Positions 1 to 7,233 of a stretch of DNA of 9,818 nucleotides are shown in pieces. Positions within the stretch are counted from its first letter, which is position 1. Every line of letters begins with the position of its first letter. Under the pieces are notes generated by a model. The model was given only the letters and a program-made list of their open reading frames with translations. It had not been told where the DNA came from and made no database searches. Location of the stretch: contig DASWKG010000175.1 of the NCBI GenBank assembly GCA_036396755.1, forward strand, positions 1 to 9,818, written 5' to 3'. The translations under genes and the position numbers were made by a program. Origin of the DNA: DASWKG01 sp036396755. GTDB lineage: Bacteria; Actinomycetota; UBA4738; CALAEC01.

Positions 1-2922
1 ACCGCGCTGCCGGTGCCGGCGGGAGCCATCCAGCAGCCGGCGCCGCACGAGGCGCCCCTGCCCGACATCGACACGCGGCTCGAGCGCCGGCTGCCCACCG
101 CGGACCAGCTCGCGATCGTCCGCGACCTGGGCGCGCACGTCGATTGGAACACGTTCGGCACCCCCGCCTCCCTCATCCGCTACGGCGGGTACCTGGCGAC
201 CGGCCTCTCGCGGGATGCGGTGCGGGCGGCCCGGGCCTTCGTCTCCGAGCACCGCGCCCTGTTCGGGCTCTCCTCGCTCAGGGGCCTGCGCCTGCTGGCC
301 GACGCGCGGATGACGGACAGCGACGGGCACGCCGTGATCTTCACCGAGACCTGGGGCGGGCTCCCGGCCGGGTGGGACGGGCTGATCACCGTGGGGGTCG
401 CGAACGGCAAGGTGGCCTACGTCTCCTCCTCGGCGCTGGGCGATGCCGCCGCCCCGGCCCCGGCGACGATGGGGCCGCGCGCCGCGTGGCTGCTTGCCGC
501 GCAGAGCATCGGGATCCACCGCACGCTCGACGACCTGACGGCGACGCGATCCGAGGACGGCGACGTCCTCACGTTCGACGCCGACGGGCTCCGGATGCCC
601 CAGCGAGCGCGGCTCGTCGCCTTCCCCGCGCTCGAGGGCGTCCGCACCGCGTGGGAGGTCGACGTCCGCGACTTCGGGCCCGGCGTCAACATCCTCTACA
701 CGCTGATGGTCGACGCGCGGGGCGGCGACATCCTGTTCCGGCACAACCGCGTGAGCTTCGAGGACGACCCCGCCTCTCCGCGGTGGGACTACTTCACCGC
801 GTACCCGCCGCTGAACTTCGCCTCCACCGACACTCGGATCACCGGCTGCTGGACCCAGCCCGGGGCGCTCCAGTGCGACGCGCTGCTGTCGAATCCCGCC
901 TCCCCGTTCGCCTGGGACATGACCGTGGCCTCCAACACCTCCTCGAACACCGTGACCGGGAACAACGCCGAGGAGCAGCAGGGCTGGGTGGCCGGCGCGG
1001 CCGAGACGGCCTTCCGGCCGATCAGCACCGCGCGCGAATACCTCTACCCGTGGACGAACCAGTGGCAGACGATGAAGTGCTCCCCGGCGGCGTTCGTCAC
1101 GCCCCAGCGCGTCGACTCCGACGCGGCCCAGACCAACCTGTTCGTCGCGCACAACCGGATGCACGACTGGTCCTACCGCCTCGGCTTCACCGAGGCGAAC
1201 TGGAACATGCAGGAGGACAACTTCGGCAAGGGCGGCACGGGCGGGGACCCTGAGGTGGGCAACGCCCAGTCCGGCGCGCTCACCGGCTCGCGCAACAACG
1301 CGAACCAGGGGACCGGCGCCGACGGCTCGCCCGGCTCCACCAACATGTACGTGTGGCAGCCGAGCCCCGCGGGCTCCTACGCGCCCTGCGTGGACGGCGA
1401 CTACGACATGCAGGTCGTGGCGCACGAGTACACCCACGCGATCTCCAACCGGATGATCGCCGGGCCGTCGCAGGGGATCGGCGGCTCACAGGGCGGGGCG
1501 ATGGGCGAGTCCTGGAGCGACCAGGTGGGCTCGGAGATCAACCTCGAGTACGGGTACACCCCGATCGGGGACGAGAACCCGTTCGCGCTGGGCCCGTACG
1601 TCACCGGGAACCGCGTCACCGGCATCCGCAACTACGCGATCGGCAACAGCCCCCTCACCTACGGCGAGCTGGAGTACGACGCCGGCGCGACCACGAGCGT
1701 CCACGCCAACGGGGAGATCTGGGGCGCGACGGGGTTCTCGCTCCGCGAGCTCTACCTCCAGCGCTACGACGAGGCGTTCCCGTCGAGCGATATGGCACTC
1801 CAGCGCGACTGCGCGGACGGCGTGGTGCCGGTGGACCAGTGCCCCGGCAACCGCCGGTGGATCCAGAACGTGTTCGACGCGTTCCTCTTGATGCAGTCGT
1901 CGATCTCGATGCTGAACGCGCGCGACGCGTACCTCGCCGCGGACATGCTGCGCACGGGCGGCGCCAACCAGGATCTTCTGTGGACCGCGTTCGCGCGCCG
2001 GGGCATGGGGGAGAGCGCCGTGAGCAACGGCAGCGGCGACCTGAACGCCGTTCCCGCCTTCGACTCGCCGCAGGAGCCCGACGAGGCCGTGCTCACGTTC
2101 CGGCCGGTCTCGGCGGAGACCGGTGAGCCGGTGGCCGCCAAGCTCTTCGTGGGCACCTACGAGGCGCGCGCGGTCCCGATCGCCGACGCCCTGGACGGCA
2201 CGACGCTCGACGACACCGCCCCCTTCGTCCCGGGCACTTACCGGTTCCTCGCAACGGCCCCGGGCCACGGCTTCAAGCGGTTCACGCTGGAGGTCCCGGC
2301 GGTGACCGAGGAGGAGCCCGACAACGACGGGACGCTCCTCGTGCGCATGCCCGCCAACTGGGCCTCGGGGGCGCAGGGTGGCGCGGCCGGCGGCGAGGGC
2401 ACGGCGCTCGCCTCATTGATCGACGACACCGAGTCCACCGCGTGGTCGGTCACGAACCGGGTGCCGGACGCGCGCGGCGCGACGGTGACCGTGGACCTCG
2501 GCGGCGAGGCACACGACGTGACCCGCGTTCAGGTGAGCGCGTTGACCGCCACGCGCTACTCGGCGGTCCGGCAGTTCGAGATCTGGACGTGCGACGCGAC
2601 CGCCGGCGCCGACTGCGCGGGCGGCACGGGGTTCGAGAAGCGGTACACGAGCCCGCCCGACGCCTTCCCCGGCGACGCGTACCGGCCGTTCAACCCGCAG
2701 CTCCAGCTCCGCACGTTCGACGTGCCGGCTGGCCCGGCGACCCACGTGCGGCTGGTGGTCCTGCACAACCAGTGCACCGGCGGGCCGCTCTACCAGGGCG
2801 AGCAGGACGACGACCCCCGGACGACGACCGGCTGCATCGAGGGATCCACGGCCGACTCGAACGTCTACGCGGCCGAGCTCCAGGTCTTCGGCGGCGACGG
2901 CTCGGCGGAGATCGTGCCCTAA
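1..2922 (+). CDS. Secreted M36 (fungalysin-type) zinc metallopeptidase with C-terminal discoidin-like domain, 5'-truncated
   Basis: Extracellular zinc endopeptidase that would degrade proteins outside the cell. Residue numbers count from the GTG at 13, but the frame is open to base 1 (T-A-L-P precedes it) and no signal peptide is visible, so the true start and signal sequence almost certainly lie upstream. Order of domains: FTP-type propeptide about 48-92, PepSY-like propeptide part about 100-140, M36 catalytic domain about 345-670, a beta-sandwich-like linker about 693-780, and an F5/8 type C (discoidin)-like domain about 782-965. The zinc site is clear: HEYTH at 471-475 supplies two His ligands and the catalytic Glu472, and Glu499 in MGESWSD is the third ligand. 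TNLFVAHNRMHDWSYRLGF (from about 374) is also typical of M36. The propeptide implies secretion as an inactive zymogen; the tail may bind carbohydrate or surfaces. It ends with TAA. The family call is very secure; substrate is unknown. Confidence 0.93.
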   Translation, partial: TALPVPAGAIQQPAPHEAPLPDIDTRLERRLPTADQLAIVRDLGAHVDWNTFGTPASLIRYGGYLATGLSRDAVRAARAFVSEHRALFGLSSLRGLRLLADARMTDSDGHAVIFTETWGGLPAGWDGLITVGVANGKVAYVSSSALGDAAAPAPATMGPRAAWLLAAQSIGIHRTLDDLTATRSEDGDVLTFDADGLRMPQRARLVAFPALEGVRTAWEVDVRDFGPGVNILYTLMVDARGGDILFRHNRVSFEDDPASPRWDYFTAYPPLNFASTDTRITGCWTQPGALQCDALLSNPASPFAWDMTVASNTSSNTVTGNNAEEQQGWVAGAAETAFRPISTAREYLYPWTNQWQTMKCSPAAFVTPQRVDSDAAQTNLFVAHNRMHDWSYRLGFTEANWNMQEDNFGKGGTGGDPEVGNAQSGALTGSRNNANQGTGADGSPGSTNMYVWQPSPAGSYAPCVDGDYDMQVVAHEYTHAISNRMIAGPSQGIGGSQGGAMGESWSDQVGSEINLEYGYTPIGDENPFALGPYVTGNRVTGIRNYAIGNSPLTYGELEYDAGATTSVHANGEIWGATGFSLRELYLQRYDEAFPSSDMALQRDCADGVVPVDQCPGNRRWIQNVFDAFLLMQSSISMLNARDAYLAADMLRTGGANQDLLWTAFARRGMGESAVSNGSGDLNAVPAFDSPQEPDEAVLTFRPVSAETGEPVAAKLFVGTYEARAVPIADALDGTTLDDTAPFVPGTYRFLATAPGHGFKRFTLEVPAVTEEEPDNDGTLLVRMPANWASGAQGGAAGGEGTALASLIDDTESTAWSVTNRVPDARGATVTVDLGGEAHDVTRVQVSALTATRYSAVRQFEIWTCDATAGADCAGGTGFEKRYTSPPDAFPGDAYRPFNPQLQLRTFDVPAGPATHVRLVVLHNQCTGGPLYQGEQDDDPRTTTGCIEGSTADSNVYAAELQVFGGDGSAEIVP

Positions 2923-2959
2923 GGGTCGTCGTTGCCGGCCGCGGGGCCCTCTGCTCCAA

Positions 2960-2982
2960 TGGAGGCCCGGTGGACGCCTCCG
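2960..2982 (+). other. Hairpin in the peptidase-regulator gap
   Basis: GGAGGC at 2961-2966 is the reverse complement of GCCTCC at 2976-2981, with a 9-base loop and a possible flanking T-G wobble. It lies 38 bases after the peptidase stop and just before the ribosome binding site of the regulator. No T-run follows (seven G follow instead), so it is not a canonical intrinsic terminator. It could be a weak terminator, a leader structure of the regulator mRNA, or chance in GC-rich DNA. Confidence 0.3.
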
Positions 2983-2986
2983 GGGG

Positions 2987-2994
2987 GGAAGGAG
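2987..2994 (+). promoter_or_regulatory. Ribosome binding site that fixes the regulator start at 3001
   Basis: GGAAGGAG is a strong Shine-Dalgarno match placed 6 bases before the GTG at 3001. In-frame alternatives TTG 2932 and ATG 2959 have no comparable site and would add residues of no domain. This is why the GTG is preferred. A run of seven G (2982-2988) overlaps the site. Confidence 0.7.
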
Positions 2995-3000
2995 CGATCC

Positions 3001-5751
3001 GTGCCCCTGCGCATCATCGGCCGCGAGCCCGAGCTCAGCTTCCTCGAGCGGTTCATCGAGGGTGAGACGGCCGGTGCCCTCCTCCTCTCCGGGGACCCGG
3101 GCATGGGCAAGACGACGCTCTGGGAGGCCGGGGTCGCCCGGGCCGAGGAACGGGCGCTCCGTGTCCTGTCGGCGCGCCCCAGCGATGTCGAGATGCAGCT
3201 CTCGTTCTCCGCGCTCATCGACCTGTTCGAGGACGTCGATGCGGCAGAGCTGACGGGGATCCCGGTGCCGCAGCTCCGGGCGCTGGAGGTCGCCCTGCTC
3301 CGACGGGACCCTTCGGGCAACTCGCCGGAGCTGCAGGCCATCGCCACGGGGTTCCTGGGGGGCCTCCGCGCGCTGACGGCGGACGGCCCGGTCCTCGTGG
3401 CGGTCGACGACATCCAGTGGCTCGACGGGCCCTCCGCCGAGGTGATCACCTTCGCCGCGCGCCGCCTCGAGGCCGAGGCGGTGAAGCTGCTGCTCGCGCG
3501 CCGCTCCGGTGGTGATCCCACCGCCCTGGAGCGGGTCCTCCACCGGCGCGGCCGGCTCGAGCGGGTGCCGATCGGCCCCCTGAGCCTCGGGGCCACGCGC
3601 CGGATCATCTTCGAGCGCCTCGGCCTGAGCCTGCCGCGGCGAACGATCCGCAGGATCTTCGAATCGTCCCTCGGCAACCCGCTCTTCGCGCTGGAGCTCG
3701 GTCGCGCCATCGGGGAAGGGGGCGTCTCCGACGCCGACGAGGAGATCGCGCTTCCGAACGAGGTCGCGGATCTGCTCGGCGCACGGGTCGATGCCCTCCC
3801 CGCTGCCACCCGGAGGGTCCTGCTCGCCGTCGCGCTCGCGACGGACCTCCGTCACGCTCAGCTCGCCGCGATCGTGGATCAGGCGGACATCGACGACGCC
3901 GTCGACTCGGGGGTCGTCGTCCTCGACGGGGACCGGGTTCGTGCGTCGCACCCGCTCCTGGCCGCAGCCGCCCTGGGGCATTCCCTCGCCGGCGAGCGGC
4001 GGAAGCTGCACCTCGACCTCTCGGTCGCCGTCACCGGCGACGGGTTGCGCGCCCGCCACCTGGCCCTCGCGACGGTCCGGCCGGACGCGGAGCTCGCGGC
4101 GACGCTCACCACGGCCGCGGAGACGGCGTCCGCGCGAGGCGCGGCCCGGGAGGCGGTCGAGCTGGCCGAGCACGCGCTCCGGCTGACCGCTCCCGGCACC
4201 CCCGAACGGGGTGGCCGTCTGCTGACGCTCGCCGGGTACCTCGAGGTCGCGGGCGAACAGCAACGCGTGACGGACCTTCTCGCCCCCGAGCTGGAGTCGT
4301 TTCCACCGGGCGTCGCCCGCGCTCGGGCCGAGCTCCTCCTGTCCGAGGGCGGGGGGGTCACCCACGCGGATCAGCACCTGGGGCACCTCGAGCGCGCGCT
4401 CGAGCAGGCGGGGCCGGACGCGGAGCTGAAGGCGGCCGCGCTGGCGAGGAAGGCGATCAGCGGGACCATCATCCGGGTCGAGCGGATCGAGGAGGCGGAT
4501 CGGTGGGGCGAGGAGGCCCTCGCGCTCAGCGCCGCCGCCGGCCCGGACGTGGAGCGGCTGGCGCTCCAGGGCCTCGGATGGGCGCGCGCGCTGGGCGGCC
4601 GGCCGATCGACGACCTGCGGGACCGCTCGCGGGACGTCTCGGAGTCGGCGATCCACATCATCGCGTCGCTCGAGCGTCTGGCGGCGGTCCGGTTGACCTG
4701 GCGCGGCGAGGTGGATGCGGCGCGGTCGATCCTCACCGAGCTGCTCGAGCTGACCGACGCTCGTGGCGAGTCGTGGGCCTACATCGTCATCAGCCTCCAC
4801 CTGTGCGAGCTCGCGCTGCGGGCGGGTGACCTGGATGCGGCCACGCGGTTCGTCGAGGAGTGGAGGCAGTCGGCCGAGCGGGACCTGTTCGTCGGCCCCA
4901 CCTTCGAGCGGTGTCACGCCCTCCTGGCCGCCTGCCGCGGGCAGCCCGAGGAGGCGCAGCGATGGGGTTCCAAGGCGCTGGCCGGAGCGGAGGCCACCGG
5001 GGCCACCTGGCAGCTCCTCGAGACCCAGCGCGCCCTCGGGCTCGCCGCCCTCTTCGCGCTCCAGCACGCGGATGCGGTCGCGCACCTTCTGCCCGTCTGG
5101 GACCACGCGGAGCGCGAGGGCATCGGCGATCCCGGGGCCTTCCCCGTCGCCCCCGATCTCGTGGAGGCCCTCGTCACCCTCGATGAGCTGGACCGTGCGA
5201 GCGAGATCACCGAACGGCTCGGGCAGCTTGCCGAGGATCAGGAGCACCCCTGGGGACTGGCGACGGCCGCGCGCTGCGCCGCCCTCATCGCGCTCACGGC
5301 GGAGGCGTTCGACGAGGAGGCAGCGGGAGCGCTGGAGGCGGCGGCCGAGCGCTACGGGACCCTGGGCCTCCGTTTCGACCGGGCGAGGTCACTCCTCAGC
5401 CTCGGGCGGGCCCAGCGTCGCCGCCGGAAGTGGGGCGGGGCCCGCCGCTCGCTGGAGGGAGCGGCGGAAGGCTTCGACGCGATCGGCGCCGGTGGCTGGG
5501 CCGAGCAGGCGCGCGCGGAGCTGGCGCGGGTGGGCGGTCGCCGCGGGCAGTCGGCGGGGGTGCTGACGGAGGCCGAGCGACGCGCGGCCGAGCTGGCCGC
5601 GGAGGGGCTCTCCAACAAGGAGATCGCCCGGGCCCTCTTCGTCACGGTCCGGACGGTCGAGGTCCACCTGTCCCGCGCCTACGCGAAGCTCGGGATCCAG
5701 TCCCGCGTCCAGCTCGCCAGGGCTCTCGAGGCCGCCGCCGGAAAACATTGA
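3001..5751 (+). CDS. LuxR-family transcriptional regulator with N-terminal AAA-type ATPase (LAL/MalT-like)
   Basis: Large cytoplasmic ATP-dependent transcription factor of 916 residues, the usual size for LAL (large ATP-binding LuxR-type) regulators. The N-terminus (MPLRIIGREPELSFL) is the typical opening of the AAA_16 ATPase domain. Walker A is GDPGMGKTT at 31-39 and Walker B is VAVDDIQW at 133-140 with Asp136/Asp137. The middle, about 390-850, is Ala/Leu/Glu-rich helical sequence consistent with TPR-like repeats that bind an inducer or partner. The C-terminal GerE-type helix-turn-helix runs from Leu855 to about Leu909, with LSNKEIARALFVTVRTVEVH (870-889) containing the recognition helix. 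The first in-frame ATG (2959) would give 930 residues, but the strong Shine-Dalgarno favours GTG 3001. It sits 78 bases after the peptidase gene and 152 bases before the haloperoxidase gene, all on the same strand. Inducer and targets are unknown; control of the downstream genes is inference. Confidence 0.93.
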   Translation: MPLRIIGREPELSFLERFIEGETAGALLLSGDPGMGKTTLWEAGVARAEERALRVLSARPSDVEMQLSFSALIDLFEDVDAAELTGIPVPQLRALEVALLRRDPSGNSPELQAIATGFLGGLRALTADGPVLVAVDDIQWLDGPSAEVITFAARRLEAEAVKLLLARRSGGDPTALERVLHRRGRLERVPIGPLSLGATRRIIFERLGLSLPRRTIRRIFESSLGNPLFALELGRAIGEGGVSDADEEIALPNEVADLLGARVDALPAATRRVLLAVALATDLRHAQLAAIVDQADIDDAVDSGVVVLDGDRVRASHPLLAAAALGHSLAGERRKLHLDLSVAVTGDGLRARHLALATVRPDAELAATLTTAAETASARGAAREAVELAEHALRLTAPGTPERGGRLLTLAGYLEVAGEQQRVTDLLAPELESFPPGVARARAELLLSEGGGVTHADQHLGHLERALEQAGPDAELKAAALARKAISGTIIRVERIEEADRWGEEALALSAAAGPDVERLALQGLGWARALGGRPIDDLRDRSRDVSESAIHIIASLERLAAVRLTWRGEVDAARSILTELLELTDARGESWAYIVISLHLCELALRAGDLDAATRFVEEWRQSAERDLFVGPTFERCHALLAACRGQPEEAQRWGSKALAGAEATGATWQLLETQRALGLAALFALQHADAVAHLLPVWDHAEREGIGDPGAFPVAPDLVEALVTLDELDRASEITERLGQLAEDQEHPWGLATAARCAALIALTAEAFDEEAAGALEAAAERYGTLGLRFDRARSLLSLGRAQRRRRKWGGARRSLEGAAEGFDAIGAGGWAEQARAELARVGGRRGQSAGVLTEAERRAAELAAEGLSNKEIARALFVTVRTVEVHLSRAYAKLGIQSRVQLARALEAAAGKH

Positions 5752-5783
5752 GGGTTTCCGATATTTATCCGCCGCCCGGCGTT

Positions 5784-5799
5784 CCCTAGGGTTCTAGGG
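5784..5799. promoter_or_regulatory. Perfect dyad CCCTAG-N4-CTAGGG, candidate operator (or hairpin terminator)
   Basis: CCCTAGGGTTCTAGGG contains 6-base inverted arms at 5784-5789 and 5794-5799 around the spacer GGTT. The same bases also hold a direct repeat of CTAGGG (5786-5791 and 5794-5799), 8 bases apart. CTAG is rare in GC-rich genomes and I noticed no other CTAGGG in this window. It lies 33 bases after the stop of the LuxR-type regulator and 104 bases before the haloperoxidase start, a good place for an operator. As RNA it would form a six-pair stem with a GGUU loop, so a terminator for the regulator gene is an alternative, though no T-run follows. Confidence 0.4.
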
Positions 5800-5815
5800 G
5801 CCGGACCGTGATGCA

Positions 5816-5837
5816 GGGTCTGGAGGCCACGAGACCC
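5816..5837 (+). other. Short inverted repeat in the haloperoxidase leader
   Basis: GGGTCT (5816-5821) and AGACCC (5832-5837) are perfect reverse complements separated by 10 bases. If transcription begins near the upstream dyad this would be a weak hairpin in the leader of the haloperoxidase mRNA. No riboswitch family is recognised, and chance is a real possibility. The rest of the 152-base gap holds the dyad and the ribosome binding site. Confidence 0.2.
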
Positions 5838-5890
5838 GGTGAGTCGTCCGTTTCGCCCAGTTGAGCGCCCCGAACCGGGCGCCCGAGCCC

Positions 5891-5897
5891 AAGGAGG
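5891..5897 (+). promoter_or_regulatory. Strong ribosome binding site of the haloperoxidase gene
   Basis: AAGGAGG is a near-perfect anti-Shine-Dalgarno match, 6 bases before the ATG at 5904. It fixes the start and suggests efficient translation. Confidence 0.75.
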
Positions 5898-5903
5898 CCC
5901 GTC

Positions 5904-7196
5904 ATGAGATGGATCACCCGAACCAGCGTCGTCGCGCTCGCGGTCGCGACGCTCTCGGCACAGGCGCCCGTCCAGCAGGTGGTCGCCGCCCCCGGCGACA
6001 ACCCGGTCGTCCACTGGAACGAGATCGCGCTCGACACGATCATGGCCGACGGCAGCAGGTCCACCCCGTCTGCGGCCAGCCTGTACGTCGCGATCACCCA
6101 GGCCGCCGTCTACGACGCCGTGATGGCGATCGAGGGGACGAACGAGCCCTACGCCTTCACCGGCTACGCGGCCCCCGGCGCCTCGGTCGATGCGGCGGTC
6201 GCCGCGGCCGCCCACGACGTGCTCTCGCACTACTTCCCCACCCAGAAGGCCTCGAGGCTCGACCCCGCCTACGACGCGGCCCTCGCCGACGTCCCCGACG
6301 GGGCCTCGGAGACCGACGGCGTGAGCGTGGGCCAGCGCTCGGCACTCGAGATCATCGCCCGCAGGGCCCACGACGGCCGCGACGCCCTCGCCCCGGCCCC
6401 CGACGCCTTCGACGGAACGGGCCCCGGCGAGTGGCGCCGGACCAACCCCTCGGGAGCCCCGGTCACCCCCTACGTCGCAAACGTCACCCCGTTCCTCGCC
6501 GAGTCCCCCGACCAGTTCCGCCCCAAGGGACCCCACAAGCTCACCTCCAAGCGCTACGCGGAGGAGTTCGAGCGCACGCGCATCTACGGGGGAAAGGCCG
6601 ACACGGCGCTCACCGACGTCCAGCGCGACCCCGCCCAGGACGAGGTCGCGACCTTCTGGACCGAGAACACCGTCCGCCAGTACAACCGGGCCCTCCGCGG
6701 CCTGGCGAACGAGCGGGGGCTCTCGACCGCGGACTCGGCGCTCCTGTTCGCGATGACGACGATCCCCGCCGCCGACGCGATGATCACGTGCTGGAACACC
6801 AAGTACCACTACCTCGCGTGGCGGCCCATCACCGCGATCCGGCTCGCCGACACCGACGGCAACCCCCTGACCACCGCCGACCCCGCCTGGGAGCCGCTGT
6901 CGCTCACCGCGAACCACCCCGAGTACGTGAGCGGCCACGCCTGCCTGACGGGAGCGATCAGCCGCGGCCTCGAGGAGTTCCTCGGGACCAAGCAGATCGA
7001 CCTATCGATCACGTTCGTGAGCTCAGGCGTCACCGTCTACACCCACGACTTCGCGAGGGTCGACGACCTGCGGTCGGAGGTCGAGGACGCCCGCGTCTAC
7101 GGAGGCGACCACTGGACCACCGGCGGGACCGACGGCACCGGCCTCGGCGACGACCTCGCCAAGTGGGCGCTGAAGCGCTACTTCGAGGAGATCTGA
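5904..7196 (+). CDS. Exported vanadium-dependent haloperoxidase / PAP2-superfamily protein
   Basis: A 430-residue exported protein of the vanadium haloperoxidase/acid phosphatase superfamily. Such enzymes oxidise halides with hydrogen peroxide using vanadate, or hydrolyse phosphate esters with the same pocket. The N-terminus has a signal peptide (MRWITRT, hydrophobic core, cleavage probably near VVAA at about 27-30). The start of the mature domain (VVHWNEIALDTI, then AITQAAVYDAV) is typical of bacterial haloperoxidase-like proteins. Oxyanion-pocket residues are present: Lys300 and Arg307 in KYHYLAWRP, Ser343-Gly344-His345, and Arg397 with His403 in RVYGGDH, which has the usual six-residue step between them. 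Two positions deviate from the common text: VSGH instead of PSGH and DAR instead of SR. The start is fixed by AAGGAGG. The collagen-like gene follows 37 bases later and is likely cotranscribed. Whether it is a true haloperoxidase or a phosphatase cannot be told from sequence. Confidence 0.88.
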   Translation: MRWITRTSVVALAVATLSAQAPVQQVVAAPGDNPVVHWNEIALDTIMADGSRSTPSAASLYVAITQAAVYDAVMAIEGTNEPYAFTGYAAPGASVDAAVAAAAHDVLSHYFPTQKASRLDPAYDAALADVPDGASETDGVSVGQRSALEIIARRAHDGRDALAPAPDAFDGTGPGEWRRTNPSGAPVTPYVANVTPFLAESPDQFRPKGPHKLTSKRYAEEFERTRIYGGKADTALTDVQRDPAQDEVATFWTENTVRQYNRALRGLANERGLSTADSALLFAMTTIPAADAMITCWNTKYHYLAWRPITAIRLADTDGNPLTTADPAWEPLSLTANHPEYVSGHACLTGAISRGLEEFLGTKQIDLSITFVSSGVTVYTHDFARVDDLRSEVEDARVYGGDHWTTGGTDGTGLGDDLAKWALKRYFEEI

Positions 7197-7233
7197 GCCC
7201 ATCCGCCCGAACCCATACGACTGAGGAGGAACC

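Noticed and set aside
4351..4357. Run of seven G inside the regulator gene as a possible phase-variation tract or frameshift
   Set aside because: The frame stays open through it and the protein on both sides is continuous; seven G is not unusual at this base composition.
2413..5247. A 944-codon open frame on the minus strand opposite the regulator
   Set aside because: It is rich in Arg/Gly/Pro/Glu with no recognisable domain, while the plus strand encodes a complete LAL regulator with Walker motifs and HTH. Long antisense frames are expected when GC3 is very high.
5876..5885. Palindrome CGGGCGCCCG before the haloperoxidase ribosome binding site
   Set aside because: It has no loop and consists only of G and C, which is likely by chance in this DNA; no support as an operator.
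5679..6938. A 419-codon minus-strand frame opposite the haloperoxidase gene
   Set aside because: Gly/Val/Arg-rich text without motifs; a codon-bias shadow of the plus-strand gene.
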